Position numbers and translations under genes: made by a program. Source: an uncultured Bacteroidales bacterium (GTDB lineage Bacteria; Bacteroidota; Bacteroidia; Bacteroidales; WCHB1-69). Taken from it: DNA of 64,000 nt. Shown one piece after another: positions 27,964-38,128 of this stretch. The stretch lies in the NCBI GenBank assembly GCA_905233625.1, contig CAJOFJ010000005.1:126119-190118 (forward strand). Reading direction: 5' to 3'. The notes below the pieces were generated by a model. That model was given only the letters and a program-made list of their open reading frames with translations. It ran no database searches and was not told the DNA's origin. Every line of letters begins with the position of its first letter. Positions within the stretch are counted from its first letter, which is position 1.

Positions 27964-28545
27964 ATGGATACGGTTGAGAATTTTTTCACAGTGAAGCCCA
28001 CTGACTTTTCATTGACAGCGGGAAGGATTCTCATTTCGGTGCCGTTTTTCAACGACCCGTTTTTCAACCGGAGCGTGGTTTTGCTGACGGATTACGACAA
28101 GCAGTCATGCGCAGGCTTAGTGCTGAACAAATCCTCCCGTCTTTCAGTGCGGAAGGTGGTGAATGAAATCAAGGTGGACGACAAGCTCTACATTGGGGGT
28201 CCCGTCATGCCCGACGGCATCTTCTGCATTCACAATTTTGAGAACTCCAAGGCCGCCTCAAAACTATTACCAGGTATTTTTGTCGGCTCTGACGAAGTGC
28301 TAATTTCATTGATTGAGCACCAGACCATTCCCAGCATGAAATACCGGTTTTTTGTCGGATATTCGGGTTGGTCACCGGGGCAATTGGAAGGCGAGTTGGC
28401 GAACAGGATGTGGGTCATTGGCACCGCCACGCCGGAGCTGGTATTTGACACTCCTTGCAACAAGGTATGGGAGAAGGCCGTACGGAATCTTGGCAACGAC
28501 TATTTGCATTGGCTGAAAACCCCTCGCAACATGGGACTCAATTGA
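27964..28545 (+). CDS. YqgE/AlgH family protein (UPF0301)
   Basis: 193 aa; GRILISVPFFNDPFFNRSVVLLTDY, LYIGGPV, FVGYSGWSPGQLEGELANRMW. Confidence 0.93.
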   Translation: MDTVENFFTVKPTDFSLTAGRILISVPFFNDPFFNRSVVLLTDYDKQSCAGLVLNKSSRLSVRKVVNEIKVDDKLYIGGPVMPDGIFCIHNFENSKAASKLLPGIFVGSDEVLISLIEHQTIPSMKYRFFVGYSGWSPGQLEGELANRMWVIGTATPELVFDTPCNKVWEKAVRNLGNDYLHWLKTPRNMGLN

Positions 28546-28589
28546 CGAAATTTGACAAAAAAAACATTTCCTCATTTCCAAAAATTTAG

Positions 28590-28597
28590 TATCTTTG
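28590..28597 (+). promoter_or_regulatory. -7 box (TATCTTTG)
   Basis: TAnnTTTG match upstream of 28622. Confidence 0.55.
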
Positions 28598-28621
28598 CAG
28601 AATGTATTAAAATTTAATTTT

Positions 28622-29065
28622 ATGAAGAAGCACTTCTATACAGCACTCATTTGCTCACTGTTGTTCCTGCTTGGTACAGGCTGCAAAAATGCCAAGAATC
28701 CCTATCACTCCCCGAAAAGTATCACCAAAGCTTTTGCTGAAAGCCTATATTCTGGAGATTTCGAGCAAGCCAAGACATGGGTCACCCCTGAATCCATTCC
28801 AATCATCGACTTTTTCCAACGAGCTTTTCCGCCTGAACATTTTGCAGAATGCAACCATCTCAATGTTGGGGAAATTACTGTGAATTCAACCTCGGATTCC
28901 ACCGCCATCTGCAAATACAACCTTACACTTTGTAACGGCAGAAACACAAACAACACCACCAATGTATTGAAAAGAGACGGCAAATGGTATGTTACGCTGC
29001 GACAAAGCGAAACTGAAAAAGCAAAGGACACTCAAGAACAAATCCAACATGTAATTGTGAACTAA
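28622..29065 (+). CDS. DUF4878-like lipoprotein
   Basis: Lipobox LLFLLGTGC; SPKSITKAFAESLYSGDFEQAKTWV. Confidence 0.7.
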   Translation: MKKHFYTALICSLLFLLGTGCKNAKNPYHSPKSITKAFAESLYSGDFEQAKTWVTPESIPIIDFFQRAFPPEHFAECNHLNVGEITVNSTSDSTAICKYNLTLCNGRNTNNTTNVLKRDGKWYVTLRQSETEKAKDTQEQIQHVIVN

Positions 29066-29122
29066 TAAGATTCACCACATACCCAAAAAACGAACTTATA
29101 ACCTGTAACCTATAATATAACA

Positions 29123-30412
29123 ATGGCAAATTTTATTGAAGAAATGAAGTGGCGCGGGATGATTCATGACATGATGCCCGGCACAGAAGAACAATTGGCT
29201 AAAGAAATGACCACCGCATACGTTGGTATTGACCCGACGGCGGACTCACTACATATCGGACACTTGGTTGGCGTGATGCTGCTGAAGCACTTTCAGGAAT
29301 GCGGTCACCGCCCCATCGTACTACTTGGCGGTGCCACCGGCATGATTGGCGACCCCTCGGGCAAGTCGCAGGAACGCAACCTGCTCGACTCCGACACTTT
29401 GCGCCACAACCAAGCCTGTATCCGGAAGCAACTGGAGAAATTCCTCGATTTTGACAAAACCGGTGGCAATGCTGCAGTGCTCGTCAACAATTACGACTGG
29501 ATGAGCCAGTTCTCATTCCTGGACTTCATCCGTGACATCGGCAAGCATATCACCGTCAACTACATGATGGCCAAGGACTCGGTGAAGAAGCGCTTCAACG
29601 GCGAAGGCGACGGCATGTCCTTCACCGAATTCTCGTACCAGCTGGTGCAAGGCTACGACTTTTTGTATCTCAATCAACACTATAACTGCAAGTTGCAGAT
29701 GGGTGGCAGCGACCAATGGGGTAATATCACCACTGGCACCGAGCTGATCCGACGCAAGACCAACGGCGAGGCCTTCGCCCTCACCTGCCCGCTCATCACC
29801 AAGGCCGACGGTGGCAAATTCGGCAAGACCGAAAAAGGCAACATCTGGCTCGACCCAGAAAAGACCTCTCCCTATACCTTCTACCAGTTCTGGATCAACT
29901 GCAGCGACGAAGACAGCAAGAAATATATCCGTATCTTCACGTTGTACAGCAAAGAAGAAATCGAAGCGATGGAAAAAGAGCACGAAGCTGCTCCGCATTT
30001 GCGCATCCTGCAAAAGGCTTTGGCCAAAGACCTTACCGTCCGTGTACACTCGCAGGAAGACTATGACGCAGCCGTCAGCGCCTCCGAAATCCTGTTCGGC
30101 AAAGGCACTGCCGAGGGTCTGGCCAACCTGTCCGAAAGCATGTTCCTCGCCGTGTTCGACGGTGTACCGCAGGTGGAAATTTCCCGTGACCTCATCGCCA
30201 ACGGCGTGAGTATTGTCGATTTCCTGACCGACCATAGCAACATCTTCCCCTCCAAAGGTGAAGCCCGCCGTATGCTGAAGGACAATGGTGTGAGTATCAA
30301 CAAGAACAAAGTCAATGATAGTTGCACCGTTAATGGCGACATGCTGCTGAACGACAAGTACATTTTGGTGCAGAAAGGCAAGAAGAACTACTTTATCGTT
30401 AAAGTCAATTAA
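29123..30412 (+). CDS. tyrS: Tyrosyl-tRNA synthetase
   Basis: 429 aa; [53 protein letters not shown] (KMSKS-equivalent), C-terminal S4 domain. Confidence 0.98.
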   Translation: MANFIEEMKWRGMIHDMMPGTEEQLAKEMTTAYVGIDPTADSLHIGHLVGVMLLKHFQECGHRPIVLLGGATGMIGDPSGKSQERNLLDSDTLRHNQACIRKQLEKFLDFDKTGGNAAVLVNNYDWMSQFSFLDFIRDIGKHITVNYMMAKDSVKKRFNGEGDGMSFTEFSYQLVQGYDFLYLNQHYNCKLQMGGSDQWGNITTGTELIRRKTNGEAFALTCPLITKADGGKFGKTEKGNIWLDPEKTSPYTFYQFWINCSDEDSKKYIRIFTLYSKEEIEAMEKEHEAAPHLRILQKALAKDLTVRVHSQEDYDAAVSASEILFGKGTAEGLANLSESMFLAVFDGVPQVEISRDLIANGVSIVDFLTDHSNIFPSKGEARRMLKDNGVSINKNKVNDSCTVNGDMLLNDKYILVQKGKKNYFIVKVN

Positions 30413-30434
30413 TTGATTTTCAACTATTAACAAT

Positions 30435-30896
30435 ATGAACTGGGCAATTATCACCACTGTTATCCTCATTGGCATTCTGGGCTTGGTATTGGAATTTTTA
30501 GTCATACCCGGCGGAGTTGTCGGAGTCATCAGCGCATTAGTAATTGCCGGCGGCATCGGTATGGCATACTACAAATATGGCGTGTTGGCCGGCAACATCA
30601 CCCTGATTGTCACCGTAATTGGCATTTTGGTCGGTATCTTTTTCCTATTGCGCTCACGCACCTGGAAGAAGCTGATGCTCAACACGCAGATTGACAGCAA
30701 GGTCAACGAAGTGGATGAAGCCAAAATCAAGGTCGGCAGTGAAGGTGTCACTGTTTCGCGTTTAGCCCCGGGAGGCAAAGCCAGTTTTGACGGTGAAATC
30801 GCCGAGGTATTCTCCGCCCATGACCTTATCGACGAAAATCAGGAAATCGTCGTTATGAAAATCGAAGGCAACAAAATAACTGTAAAACTTAAATAA
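30435..30896 (+). CDS. NfeD family protein
   Basis: 153 aa; TM helices then [24 protein letters not shown]-fold. Confidence 0.85.
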   Translation: MNWAIITTVILIGILGLVLEFLVIPGGVVGVISALVIAGGIGMAYYKYGVLAGNITLIVTVIGILVGIFFLLRSRTWKKLMLNTQIDSKVNEVDEAKIKVGSEGVTVSRLAPGGKASFDGEIAEVFSAHDLIDENQEIVVMKIEGNKITVKLK

Positions 30897-30904
30897 ATCA
30901 CATT

Positions 30905-31897
30905 ATGGATCCTATCACCATTATCGTCATTATCGCCTGTATCTTCCTGTTGATTTTCTTCTTATGGATGGTACCTATCGGCCTGTGGTTCACCGCTTTA
31001 GTCAACGGTGTACACGTTTCATTAGTACAATTGATTCTGATGCGTTGGAGGAAAGTTCCCCCCGGAACTATCGTCAACGCCCTGATTACCGGCACAAAAG
31101 CCGGCATCAAGCTAAACCGTGACCAATTGGAGGCTCATTATTTGGCAGGTGGTCATATCACCCCGGTGGTCAACGCCCTGATTTCCGCAGAGAAAGCCAA
31201 TATTCCTTTGGATTTCAAGGCCGCCACTGCTATTGACCTGGCTGGACGAAACATTCTGGAAGCAATCCAGACTTCTGTCAACCCCAAAGTCATCAACACG
31301 CCTCCTGTAGCCGCTGTGGCCAAGAACGGTATCCAGTTGATTGCCAAGGCCAGAGTGACCGTGCGCACCAACATCAAGCAGTTGGTGGGTGGTGCCGGCG
31401 AAGAGACCATCATCGCCCGTGTGGGTGAAGGTATCGTTACCGCCATCGGTTCGGCCGACAATCACAAAGAGGTGCTCGAAAATCCAGATTCCATCTCTAA
31501 AGTAGTATTGTCCAAGGGTTTGGACTCTGGAACTGCTTTCGAAATCCTGTCTATTGACATCGCCGATATCGATGTAGGTAAGAACATCGGTGCTATCCTG
31601 CAGATGGATCAGGCCAATGCCGACAAGAACATTGCCCAGGCCAAGGCTGAGGAACGCCGCGCTATGGCTGTGGCTTTGGAGCAGGAAAACAAAGCAAAAG
31701 CCCAGGATGCCCGTGCCAAGGTTATTTTAGCCGAAGCCGAAGTGCCCCTCGCCCTCGCCGACGCTTTCAGAAACGGCAACTTGGGTGTGATGGACTACTA
31801 TCGTCTGCAAAACATCAAGGCCGACACCCAGATGCGCGAAAGCATCAGCAAACCACAAAATCCTGCTGCCAACAACGGCAAAAATGATAAAAAATAA
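30905..31897 (+). CDS. floA: Flotillin-like protein FloA
   Basis: 330 aa; [70 protein letters not shown]. Confidence 0.95.
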   Translation: MDPITIIVIIACIFLLIFFLWMVPIGLWFTALVNGVHVSLVQLILMRWRKVPPGTIVNALITGTKAGIKLNRDQLEAHYLAGGHITPVVNALISAEKANIPLDFKAATAIDLAGRNILEAIQTSVNPKVINTPPVAAVAKNGIQLIAKARVTVRTNIKQLVGGAGEETIIARVGEGIVTAIGSADNHKEVLENPDSISKVVLSKGLDSGTAFEILSIDIADIDVGKNIGAILQMDQANADKNIAQAKAEERRAMAVALEQENKAKAQDARAKVILAEAEVPLALADAFRNGNLGVMDYYRLQNIKADTQMRESISKPQNPAANNGKNDKK

Positions 31898-31903
31898 GCT
31901 GTA

Positions 31904-32671
31904 ATGTTGAAAAAAATATCATTACTGTTCATAGCTCTTGTTCTGTTCTTATTTTGTCAGGCTCAGAACAAGAGCTATGATTATAAGTTAAAAGCTATTG
32001 ACGGCAACTGCTCTTCATACGACAATCCCCAATTGCGGAAGGAACTGGACAAAGAGAAGAAAAAACTGGAGAAGAAAACCGGTGTTGTCATCGGCTATTG
32101 CCCCGAGGACATGATCAGCGAAATGCCCCAGAGTCCGCTATCCAACTTCCTGACTGACATTATGGTAGAAATTGCCAACGAATACTGTCAGAAGCACCAT
32201 AAAGAAGCAGTGGACTTCTCCCTCCTGAATTTCGGAGGCATCCGTAGCTCTTTGCACGCGGGGAATGTCACGGTAGGCAACATCTTTGAAATCTCCCCTT
32301 TTGAGAACAACCTGGTCATTGCCAACATCAAAGGCAGCGAACTACGCAAGGTTTTCCGTCGTTTCAAAGTCAAAAAATGCGAACCTTACTCCCAGCAAGT
32401 CAGCATACAATATGTCGGCGACTATTTTCACAAGGCGCTCATCCATGGGAAAGAAATCGAAAATGACAAAATCTACCGTATGGTCACCGTGGACTTTATC
32501 CTCACCGGAGGCGACAATATCCTTGAAGGAGTTGAAATCCTTTCGGTGGAATACACCAACATTGTAATACGGGACGCTTACATCAAACACATCAAGAAAA
32601 TGACCGCCGAAGGCAAAGTCATAACAGGAAAATTTGACGGACGAATGAGTATAATTCCCCAACCCCAATAA
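31904..32671 (+). CDS. Secreted 5'-nucleotidase C-terminal domain protein
   Basis: 255 aa; signal peptide; LLNFGGIRSSLHAGNVTVGNIFEISPFENNLV. Confidence 0.88.
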   Translation: MLKKISLLFIALVLFLFCQAQNKSYDYKLKAIDGNCSSYDNPQLRKELDKEKKKLEKKTGVVIGYCPEDMISEMPQSPLSNFLTDIMVEIANEYCQKHHKEAVDFSLLNFGGIRSSLHAGNVTVGNIFEISPFENNLVIANIKGSELRKVFRRFKVKKCEPYSQQVSIQYVGDYFHKALIHGKEIENDKIYRMVTVDFILTGGDNILEGVEILSVEYTNIVIRDAYIKHIKKMTAEGKVITGKFDGRMSIIPQPQ

Positions 32672-32673
32672 TC

Positions 32674-33492
32674 ATGAAGAAGTCACTTATTTTCATCAAC
32701 ATACTGTTTTTGCTGGCTGTTTGTTCTTTGGTAACGGCCCAGAATCCCATCGTCATCCTGCACACCAATGACACCCACAGCCAAATAGACCCTCTCCAGA
32801 ACAATGACGGCACATTGGCAGGTGGAATTTACGGCCGCGCCGCCATCATTGACCAAGTGCGGCAGGAGAACAAAAATGTACTGTTGGTAGATGCCGGCGA
32901 CTATTTTCAGGGCACCCCTTACTTCAACTTTTTCAAAGGAGCCAGCGAAATCAAATTCATGAATCTGCTAGGCTATCAGGCTGCCGCTTTAGGCAATCAC
33001 GAATTTGACAACGGCAGCAAGATGCTGGCCAAGCAATTAGCCAAGGCCAAGTTTCCCATCGTATGTGCCAACTATCTTTTTTTCAATAAAAAACTGAATA
33101 AGATTGTCAAAAAATATGTCGTCATAGAAATGGACGGCAAACGGATTGGCATCTTCGGACTGCTGACAGACATCAAAGCGCTGACCTTGCCTGAGAACTA
33201 CAAAGAGCTGAAGTACCTCAACGCTATCGATGTGGCCGACTGCATGGTGAAAGAGCTCCGTGAGACGGAGAAATGCGACTATGTCATCTGCCTGTCGCAT
33301 CTGGGATGGAATACCGGCACTGAAGACAACCCCGATGACAAAATGCTGGCTGCACAGGTAAAAGGCATTGATGTGATTGTGGGCGGTCACTCCCATTCTG
33401 TCATCGAAAAGCCCGACGTTGTCAATGGCACACTCATTCTGCAGACGGGAAAGAAGGGACTGAGGATTGGGCAGTTGACAGTTAATAATTAA
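32674..33492 (+). CDS. Secreted 5'-nucleotidase N-terminal metallophosphatase domain protein
   Basis: 272 aa; VILHTNDTHSQIDP, LLVDAGDYFQGTPYFNFF, ALGNHEFDNG, VIVGGHSHS. Confidence 0.93.
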   Translation: MKKSLIFINILFLLAVCSLVTAQNPIVILHTNDTHSQIDPLQNNDGTLAGGIYGRAAIIDQVRQENKNVLLVDAGDYFQGTPYFNFFKGASEIKFMNLLGYQAAALGNHEFDNGSKMLAKQLAKAKFPIVCANYLFFNKKLNKIVKKYVVIEMDGKRIGIFGLLTDIKALTLPENYKELKYLNAIDVADCMVKELRETEKCDYVICLSHLGWNTGTEDNPDDKMLAAQVKGIDVIVGGHSHSVIEKPDVVNGTLILQTGKKGLRIGQLTVNN

Positions 33493-33496
33493 TAGT

Positions 33497-33815
33497 TTGT
33501 GGTTTATGCTGATTATTGTGAATATCGTCTTTTTTATTATCGGTGTTGTTGGAGTAGCCTATTGCACCTATAAGAATGTCATTGAGAAAAAACAGCAGGA
33601 GGAATCCGGCAAGGAAGTTAAACAAAAAAGTAGATTTAACCCTGTTTTTTGCTCCTTTCATGGTCGTACCTATTATGGAATGGACAGAACAAGTATTGTC
33701 ACCACATATCAGTAATGAAGGGGTATTGTCCCTTATACAAATACTCTTTTTTATAGTGATTCTATCCGCAATCCATTTTCCCATGAAATATATTGCAAAA
33801 AGAAAAACACAATAA
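33497..33815 (+). pseudogene. Small two-TM membrane protein apparently split by a +1 frame change
   Basis: ORF 33497..33715 encodes TM1 (IIVNIVFFIIGVVGVAYC); ORF 33576..33815 in the next frame encodes FFAPFMVVPIMEW...IQILFFIVILSAIHFPMKY. A6 and T6 tracts lie at the junction. Confidence 0.4.
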
Positions 33816-33817
33816 AT

Positions 33818-34036
33818 CACTACCCCGCCCTTCGGGCACCCCTTAAGGACGAGGACAATCACAGACGCTCAATGTACGGCTTCGCCGTAACACTTGCGTC
33901 ACTACCCCGCCCTTCGGGCACCCCTTCTAATAGAAGGGGAATTCAAAATTCAAATTATAACTTTCAACTTTCAGTTTTCAGCTTTCAACTCCATTCATTA
34001 GCACATTAGCACATTGATAATTAGCACATTAAAATC
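33818..34036. repeat. Composite intergenic repeat block: two CACTACCCC elements, TTCAAAA, TTTCAAC/TTTTCAG, TTAGCACA arrays
   Basis: Direct reading. Confidence 0.85.
33900..33943 (+). repeat. CACTACCCC double-hairpin element
   Basis: CACTACCCCGCCCTTCGGGCACCCCTTCTAATAGAAGGGGAATT; a second, 3'-truncated copy at 33818..33844. Confidence 0.88.
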
Positions 34037-34714
34037 ATGAATCTCAGCACATATCACAACATCAAAGACAGTCTGCCGGAAGGCGTACGACTGGTGGCGG
34101 TCTCCAAGACCAAGCCCGAAGAGGACATCATGACCCTTTATAACGAAGGACAACGCATTTTCGGGGAGAATAAAGCGCAAGAACTGAAAGGCAAATATGA
34201 GCACCTGCCCAAGGATATCGAATGGCACCTGATTGGGCATCTGCAGACCAACAAAATCAAATATATCGCTCCTTTTGTCAGCATGATTCACAGCATCGAC
34301 AGTTACGAGCTGTTGAAGGAAGTGAACAAACATGCCATCAAGCACGAGCGAGTGCTGAACTGTCTCCTGCAATTCCACATCGCCCAGGAAGAGACCAAAT
34401 TCGGTTTTTTGCTTGATGAATGCGAGGCCATGCTGAATGACCCAGGCTTTGTAGATTTGCAAAATGTCAAGATTTGCGGCGTGATGGGAATGGCCAGTCT
34501 CACCGACAAGCAAGAGCAGATCCACCGCGAGTTCCACACGCTGCACGAATACTTCAAGCTGCTGAAAGACAAATATTTCAGCAACAACCCCGACTTCAAG
34601 GAATTATCCATGGGCATGAGTGAGGACTACCCTATTGCCATCGAGGAAGGCAGCACCCTCATCCGCGTGGGCAGTGCCATTTTCGGGGCAAGAAACTATG
34701 CAGTTAATAGTTGA
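34037..34714 (+). CDS. YggS/PLPBP family pyridoxal phosphate homeostasis protein
   Basis: 225 aa; LVAVSKTKPEEDIMTLYNEGQRIFGENKAQELKGKYEHL, WHLIGHLQTNKIKYI, LSMGMSEDYPIAIEEGSTLIRVGSAIFG. Confidence 0.97.
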   Translation: MNLSTYHNIKDSLPEGVRLVAVSKTKPEEDIMTLYNEGQRIFGENKAQELKGKYEHLPKDIEWHLIGHLQTNKIKYIAPFVSMIHSIDSYELLKEVNKHAIKHERVLNCLLQFHIAQEETKFGFLLDECEAMLNDPGFVDLQNVKICGVMGMASLTDKQEQIHREFHTLHEYFKLLKDKYFSNNPDFKELSMGMSEDYPIAIEEGSTLIRVGSAIFGARNYAVNS

Positions 34715-34740
34715 TAGTTGGTCCTTGTTGGTTTGAATTT

Positions 34741-34761
34741 TGAATTCTGAATTCTGAATTC
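34741..34761. repeat. Three perfect TGAATTC heptamers
   Basis: tgaattctgaattctgaattc. Confidence 0.88.
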
Positions 34762-34784
34762 AATAAATATGTGCTGAGTTTATT

Positions 34785-36896
34785 TTATCGGTACATATAA
34801 AGGTAGTCGCAATGGAGCATTTCGTTGCGGTGGAAACGGGTGTCGGTGAAATCATTGGCAAGATGACGCCGGTACTGCTGTTGACGTGAAGCGTCGGGTT
34901 CTATGTAGCTGCGCATATACTGGCAACGAGCGGTCAGCTCACGATTCCTGGTAAGATTTTCCGCTTTGTCCAAATGCATCTCGATTTCCTTATACAGCTT
35001 CTGCTTTGCATAGGCCACCGACCTCAGATAATCCCATCCATTATCAGCAAAATCTTCATCTGACTGATAATACACGCCATCCCAACAACCGCTTCCACTC
35101 ACATATTGAGTCAAAGCCCAACTCCATCCTTGGCTTTGCTCCAATCCCGTCGCATACGCATAATGGCAAAACGCACGCGATTCAACATCCGCTGCCGTTC
35201 CCGCCATTTTCTTCAACTCTAACATAATCTGGCAGAACTGTATTTTAGTCGGATTGGCGGCATATAATTGTGCGGGACTATACTGCTGACTGGAAATGCC
35301 TTTCTCCGCTTGTCTTTCGAACCATTTCTCCTCAAAAGGATTTCGATCCAGGAACTCCGTGATATTTTGCTTAATCCAGAAAGAAGAACTCACTTTCTGA
35401 AAATATTGCAAAGCCGTTTCATAGTCATGAATACGCATATATTTGGTGCCTATCAGTTCATCAATCATGCTCTCCCGCACATAACCCATCTTTATTAGAT
35501 TCTTTTCCAGGGCAGTTTCGCCACCTGATTTGACAAAATCCAGGAACTGTTGTACTCTTTCGATAGATGTCGTATCCAAATAGGCAAAAGAGAATGTCGC
35601 ATAATCAAAGTTTCCTTCTGTTGTCTTATCCTTACGAATAAGTTCCCTACCCTCCTTATTATAACAGTATGCCTCATCGAAAGCATTAAGCAGAGCCACT
35701 TCCATGTTGGAATTCCCCTGGGCGGCATAATGCGGCAACAAATGATGGAACAGAATCCTGCGGGCCATATTCAGATAATGATGCTCTCCATTACCGTTTT
35801 CTGCCCGAAAATTCTCCAAATCATACAGTTTTTTCAGCATCCATGGCAAATCCGCATTGATCTTCTCATCGTAATTCTCCGCATCATGATCGGCAGCGTG
35901 ATACAACAAACGAAGTATGCGCACATTCTCCAACACCAGAGGAGTTCCCTTCACATTCGAAGCTTTCTCAATCAGTCGCACAGCAGTCTCCACATCCCCA
36001 TCGAGGAAAGCAATATGCGCCACCGCCGACTGCCACAAAGCCGGATTGTCAGTCCGCTTTTCCCTAAGCACCTGCTCACACAATTCCACAAAAGCCTTAC
36101 TGTCCATCAATTTGCCCATATCCTGATAATGATTCTCGAAATTCTGGATAAAATACTCAAAAGCCTTGGAGCATGGTACCTCTTCGTAGAGCGAACGCAT
36201 AAAATCCACATTATCATCAAAATAGCCAAGACTTTCCCATTCCTCAAGTTCGGCAAAATGGTCGGCAGACTCCACCAGATAACCCGTATGGAAGAGGGCA
36301 CCGGCATAATAGGAGCAACATCTTCGCTCCATGTCCTTGTCAAGCCATCGCCCGCTATAATTTTCCCACAGATCACAGCACAAAAAATAGTCCTTCAAAT
36401 AAAAACTGATACGCATCAATTGCAGCATATAGCGTTCTTTCAGCCTGGGATCCTTACAAATATCGCCCGCCGTTTGAATCTGCTGGGCAAGCTGCCTCAA
36501 CTCAAGCAGGTCGTCCTTGGACGGATAGTACCATGGATCGCTGTTAAATTCAGCAAAACGCTTGGTCAGTTCCCAATAGCGGAGGGCATCCGCATCATTA
36601 TTCCGGTGCAAATAACTAAAGAAAGAATATTTACCGCTTTTAACATCCTTTCTCGAACCATTATACAGCGCATCCTCAATAGACTTTTTGTCAACATGCC
36701 CATCCACATAAGCATACCAGAAATTTACATTACCCGTACGGGCAGGATCTTCTTCCAAATAGCCATAACTCTCTGTTTGGTAATAAGTTCTGAACATATA
36801 CAACCCATCTATTTCTGGCGGACAATATGAACAAGCAAAAGCGAATGAGCAAGCCGCGAGGCACAGCAAACTAACGATAAATTTTTTCCACATCAT
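34785..36896 (-). CDS. Large secreted protein of unknown function (helical/TPR-like)
   Basis: Start at MMWKKFIVSLLCLAACSFAFACSYCPPE signal peptide; overlaps the upstream lipoprotein gene by 26 bp. Confidence 0.75.
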   Translation of the reverse strand: MMWKKFIVSLLCLAACSFAFACSYCPPEIDGLYMFRTYYQTESYGYLEEDPARTGNVNFWYAYVDGHVDKKSIEDALYNGSRKDVKSGKYSFFSYLHRNNDADALRYWELTKRFAEFNSDPWYYPSKDDLLELRQLAQQIQTAGDICKDPRLKERYMLQLMRISFYLKDYFLCCDLWENYSGRWLDKDMERRCCSYYAGALFHTGYLVESADHFAELEEWESLGYFDDNVDFMRSLYEEVPCSKAFEYFIQNFENHYQDMGKLMDSKAFVELCEQVLREKRTDNPALWQSAVAHIAFLDGDVETAVRLIEKASNVKGTPLVLENVRILRLLYHAADHDAENYDEKINADLPWMLKKLYDLENFRAENGNGEHHYLNMARRILFHHLLPHYAAQGNSNMEVALLNAFDEAYCYNKEGRELIRKDKTTEGNFDYATFSFAYLDTTSIERVQQFLDFVKSGGETALEKNLIKMGYVRESMIDELIGTKYMRIHDYETALQYFQKVSSSFWIKQNITEFLDRNPFEEKWFERQAEKGISSQQYSPAQLYAANPTKIQFCQIMLELKKMAGTAADVESRAFCHYAYATGLEQSQGWSWALTQYVSGSGCWDGVYYQSDEDFADNGWDYLRSVAYAKQKLYKEIEMHLDKAENLTRNRELTARCQYMRSYIEPDASRQQQYRRHLANDFTDTRFHRNEMLHCDYLYMYR

Positions 36897-37896
36897 GATC
36901 TGAGAGATTTGAAAGGTTTGCTGAATCAAGCTGATAAATAATTACTTGGATCGGTTTTTGAGACATATTCTCCAACACATTGTCCTTCACCTCCAGAAGG
37001 TCATTCAAGCGGACTTCCTCATGACGAAAATAGCGGGCATTCCAATAGGTATCATCAAAATAATCTTCCTCATCATCCATCTCTTTTTTATCACAAATCA
37101 CCTCATATTTATTGTTTTCAACCTTTTTGAAACGACTTTTATCCGAAAAATCCATCTTATTGTAATTGATATGAAGCATATTTTTATGCTTATTGAAGGC
37201 AATATCCCACGAAAACTGCGGGAAAGCAACTGACAACGGCAATTTATACCCTTTCAATTTAGGCAGATACATTTTCACCACAGTGGGATCAAGGATGGAA
37301 TTAGATGTTTCCCAGTCATCTATCTCACCTGTGTTGTAACACATCAGCACCCCATAATCGGCAGCAGGCACCTCATAATCCAACTGGAACAAACGGATAG
37401 TAGTGGACAATGTGATGTCATGCTTTTTCAGCAATGCTCTAAACTCTTTCATAAAGGCGAAATACGCGTCCTTACTTTCTTCTGTCCAGTCGCAATCTAT
37501 TTGTATCTCATGGAATTCCACATTATTGGTTTCAGCCATGGTCACCAGTCGGTTAAACATTTTTTCCATAAATCGGTCATATTTTTTTATGGCATCTGAT
37601 GTAATAAAAACCGTCGGCACAATCTCAAGATTTTGGGGCATGGAATCCAGGAAAATCAAGGTACCGACAGGGACGACACCTTCCCACTCATCTGCCACGT
37701 CGAAGAACTTGACATACATCTTGGTAACATGATGTTTTTCCAGAAAATCCCGTTCATAGCCATTCAGTTTGAAAGTGGTTTTCCAATAATACACCGCATT
37801 CCCGTCATTGCTGTCCGCATTTTTTCTTTGGCAGGACTGCGTCATCAGTAAGCTTAAAGCGATGGTTAACAAGCAGATAAGTTTGATTTTTTTCAT
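36871..37896 (-). CDS. Lipoprotein of unknown function, TIM-barrel-like
   Basis: Start at MKKIKLICLLTIALSLLMTQSCQRK (lipobox); IQIDCDWTEESKDAYFAFMKEFRALLKKHDITLSTTIRLFQLD. Confidence 0.75.
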   Translation of the reverse strand: MKKIKLICLLTIALSLLMTQSCQRKNADSNDGNAVYYWKTTFKLNGYERDFLEKHHVTKMYVKFFDVADEWEGVVPVGTLIFLDSMPQNLEIVPTVFITSDAIKKYDRFMEKMFNRLVTMAETNNVEFHEIQIDCDWTEESKDAYFAFMKEFRALLKKHDITLSTTIRLFQLDYEVPAADYGVLMCYNTGEIDDWETSNSILDPTVVKMYLPKLKGYKLPLSVAFPQFSWDIAFNKHKNMLHINYNKMDFSDKSRFKKVENNKYEVICDKKEMDDEEDYFDDTYWNARYFRHEEVRLNDLLEVKDNVLENMSQKPIQVIIYQLDSANLSNLSDHDVEKIYR

Positions 37897-38011
37897 ATTA
37901 TGAGTTTTAAAATTTCCTTTGGCAAAAGTAATATTTTCCGCAATATGTTCATAATGAATTATAGCATAATGCCACAAGCGTATCAGACATGTTAACCTAT
38001 ACCTCTTCACA

Positions 38012-38042
38012 AAAAAAAAGGAGGACCTTCCTGCCCTCCCTT
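38012..38042 (-). terminator. Possible terminator downstream of the 38129 lipoprotein gene
   Basis: AAGGAGG...CCTCCCTT short stem with adjacent A9 tract (T9 on the minus strand). Confidence 0.45.
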
Positions 38043-38128
38043 AACTGTTAATTGTTCATTCTCAACTATTAACTATTAACGGTCTGCTCTAATCGCGAAC
38101 GCAACGGACCATCTTGCGCGCGCAATCA

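Noticed and set aside
29513-30556. 347-aa minus-strand ORF antisense to tyrS
   Set aside because: tyrS is unambiguous; antisense ORF reflects codon bias.
33590-33640. Programmed ribosomal frameshift at the A6 tract
   Set aside because: The required shift is +1 and the sequence does not give a standard slippery heptamer in the right phase; indel or error is simpler.
35550-36830. 426-aa plus-strand ORF antisense to the 34785..36896 gene
   Set aside because: The minus-strand gene has a signal peptide, coupled upstream gene and balanced composition; the antisense product is Ile/His-rich shadow sequence.
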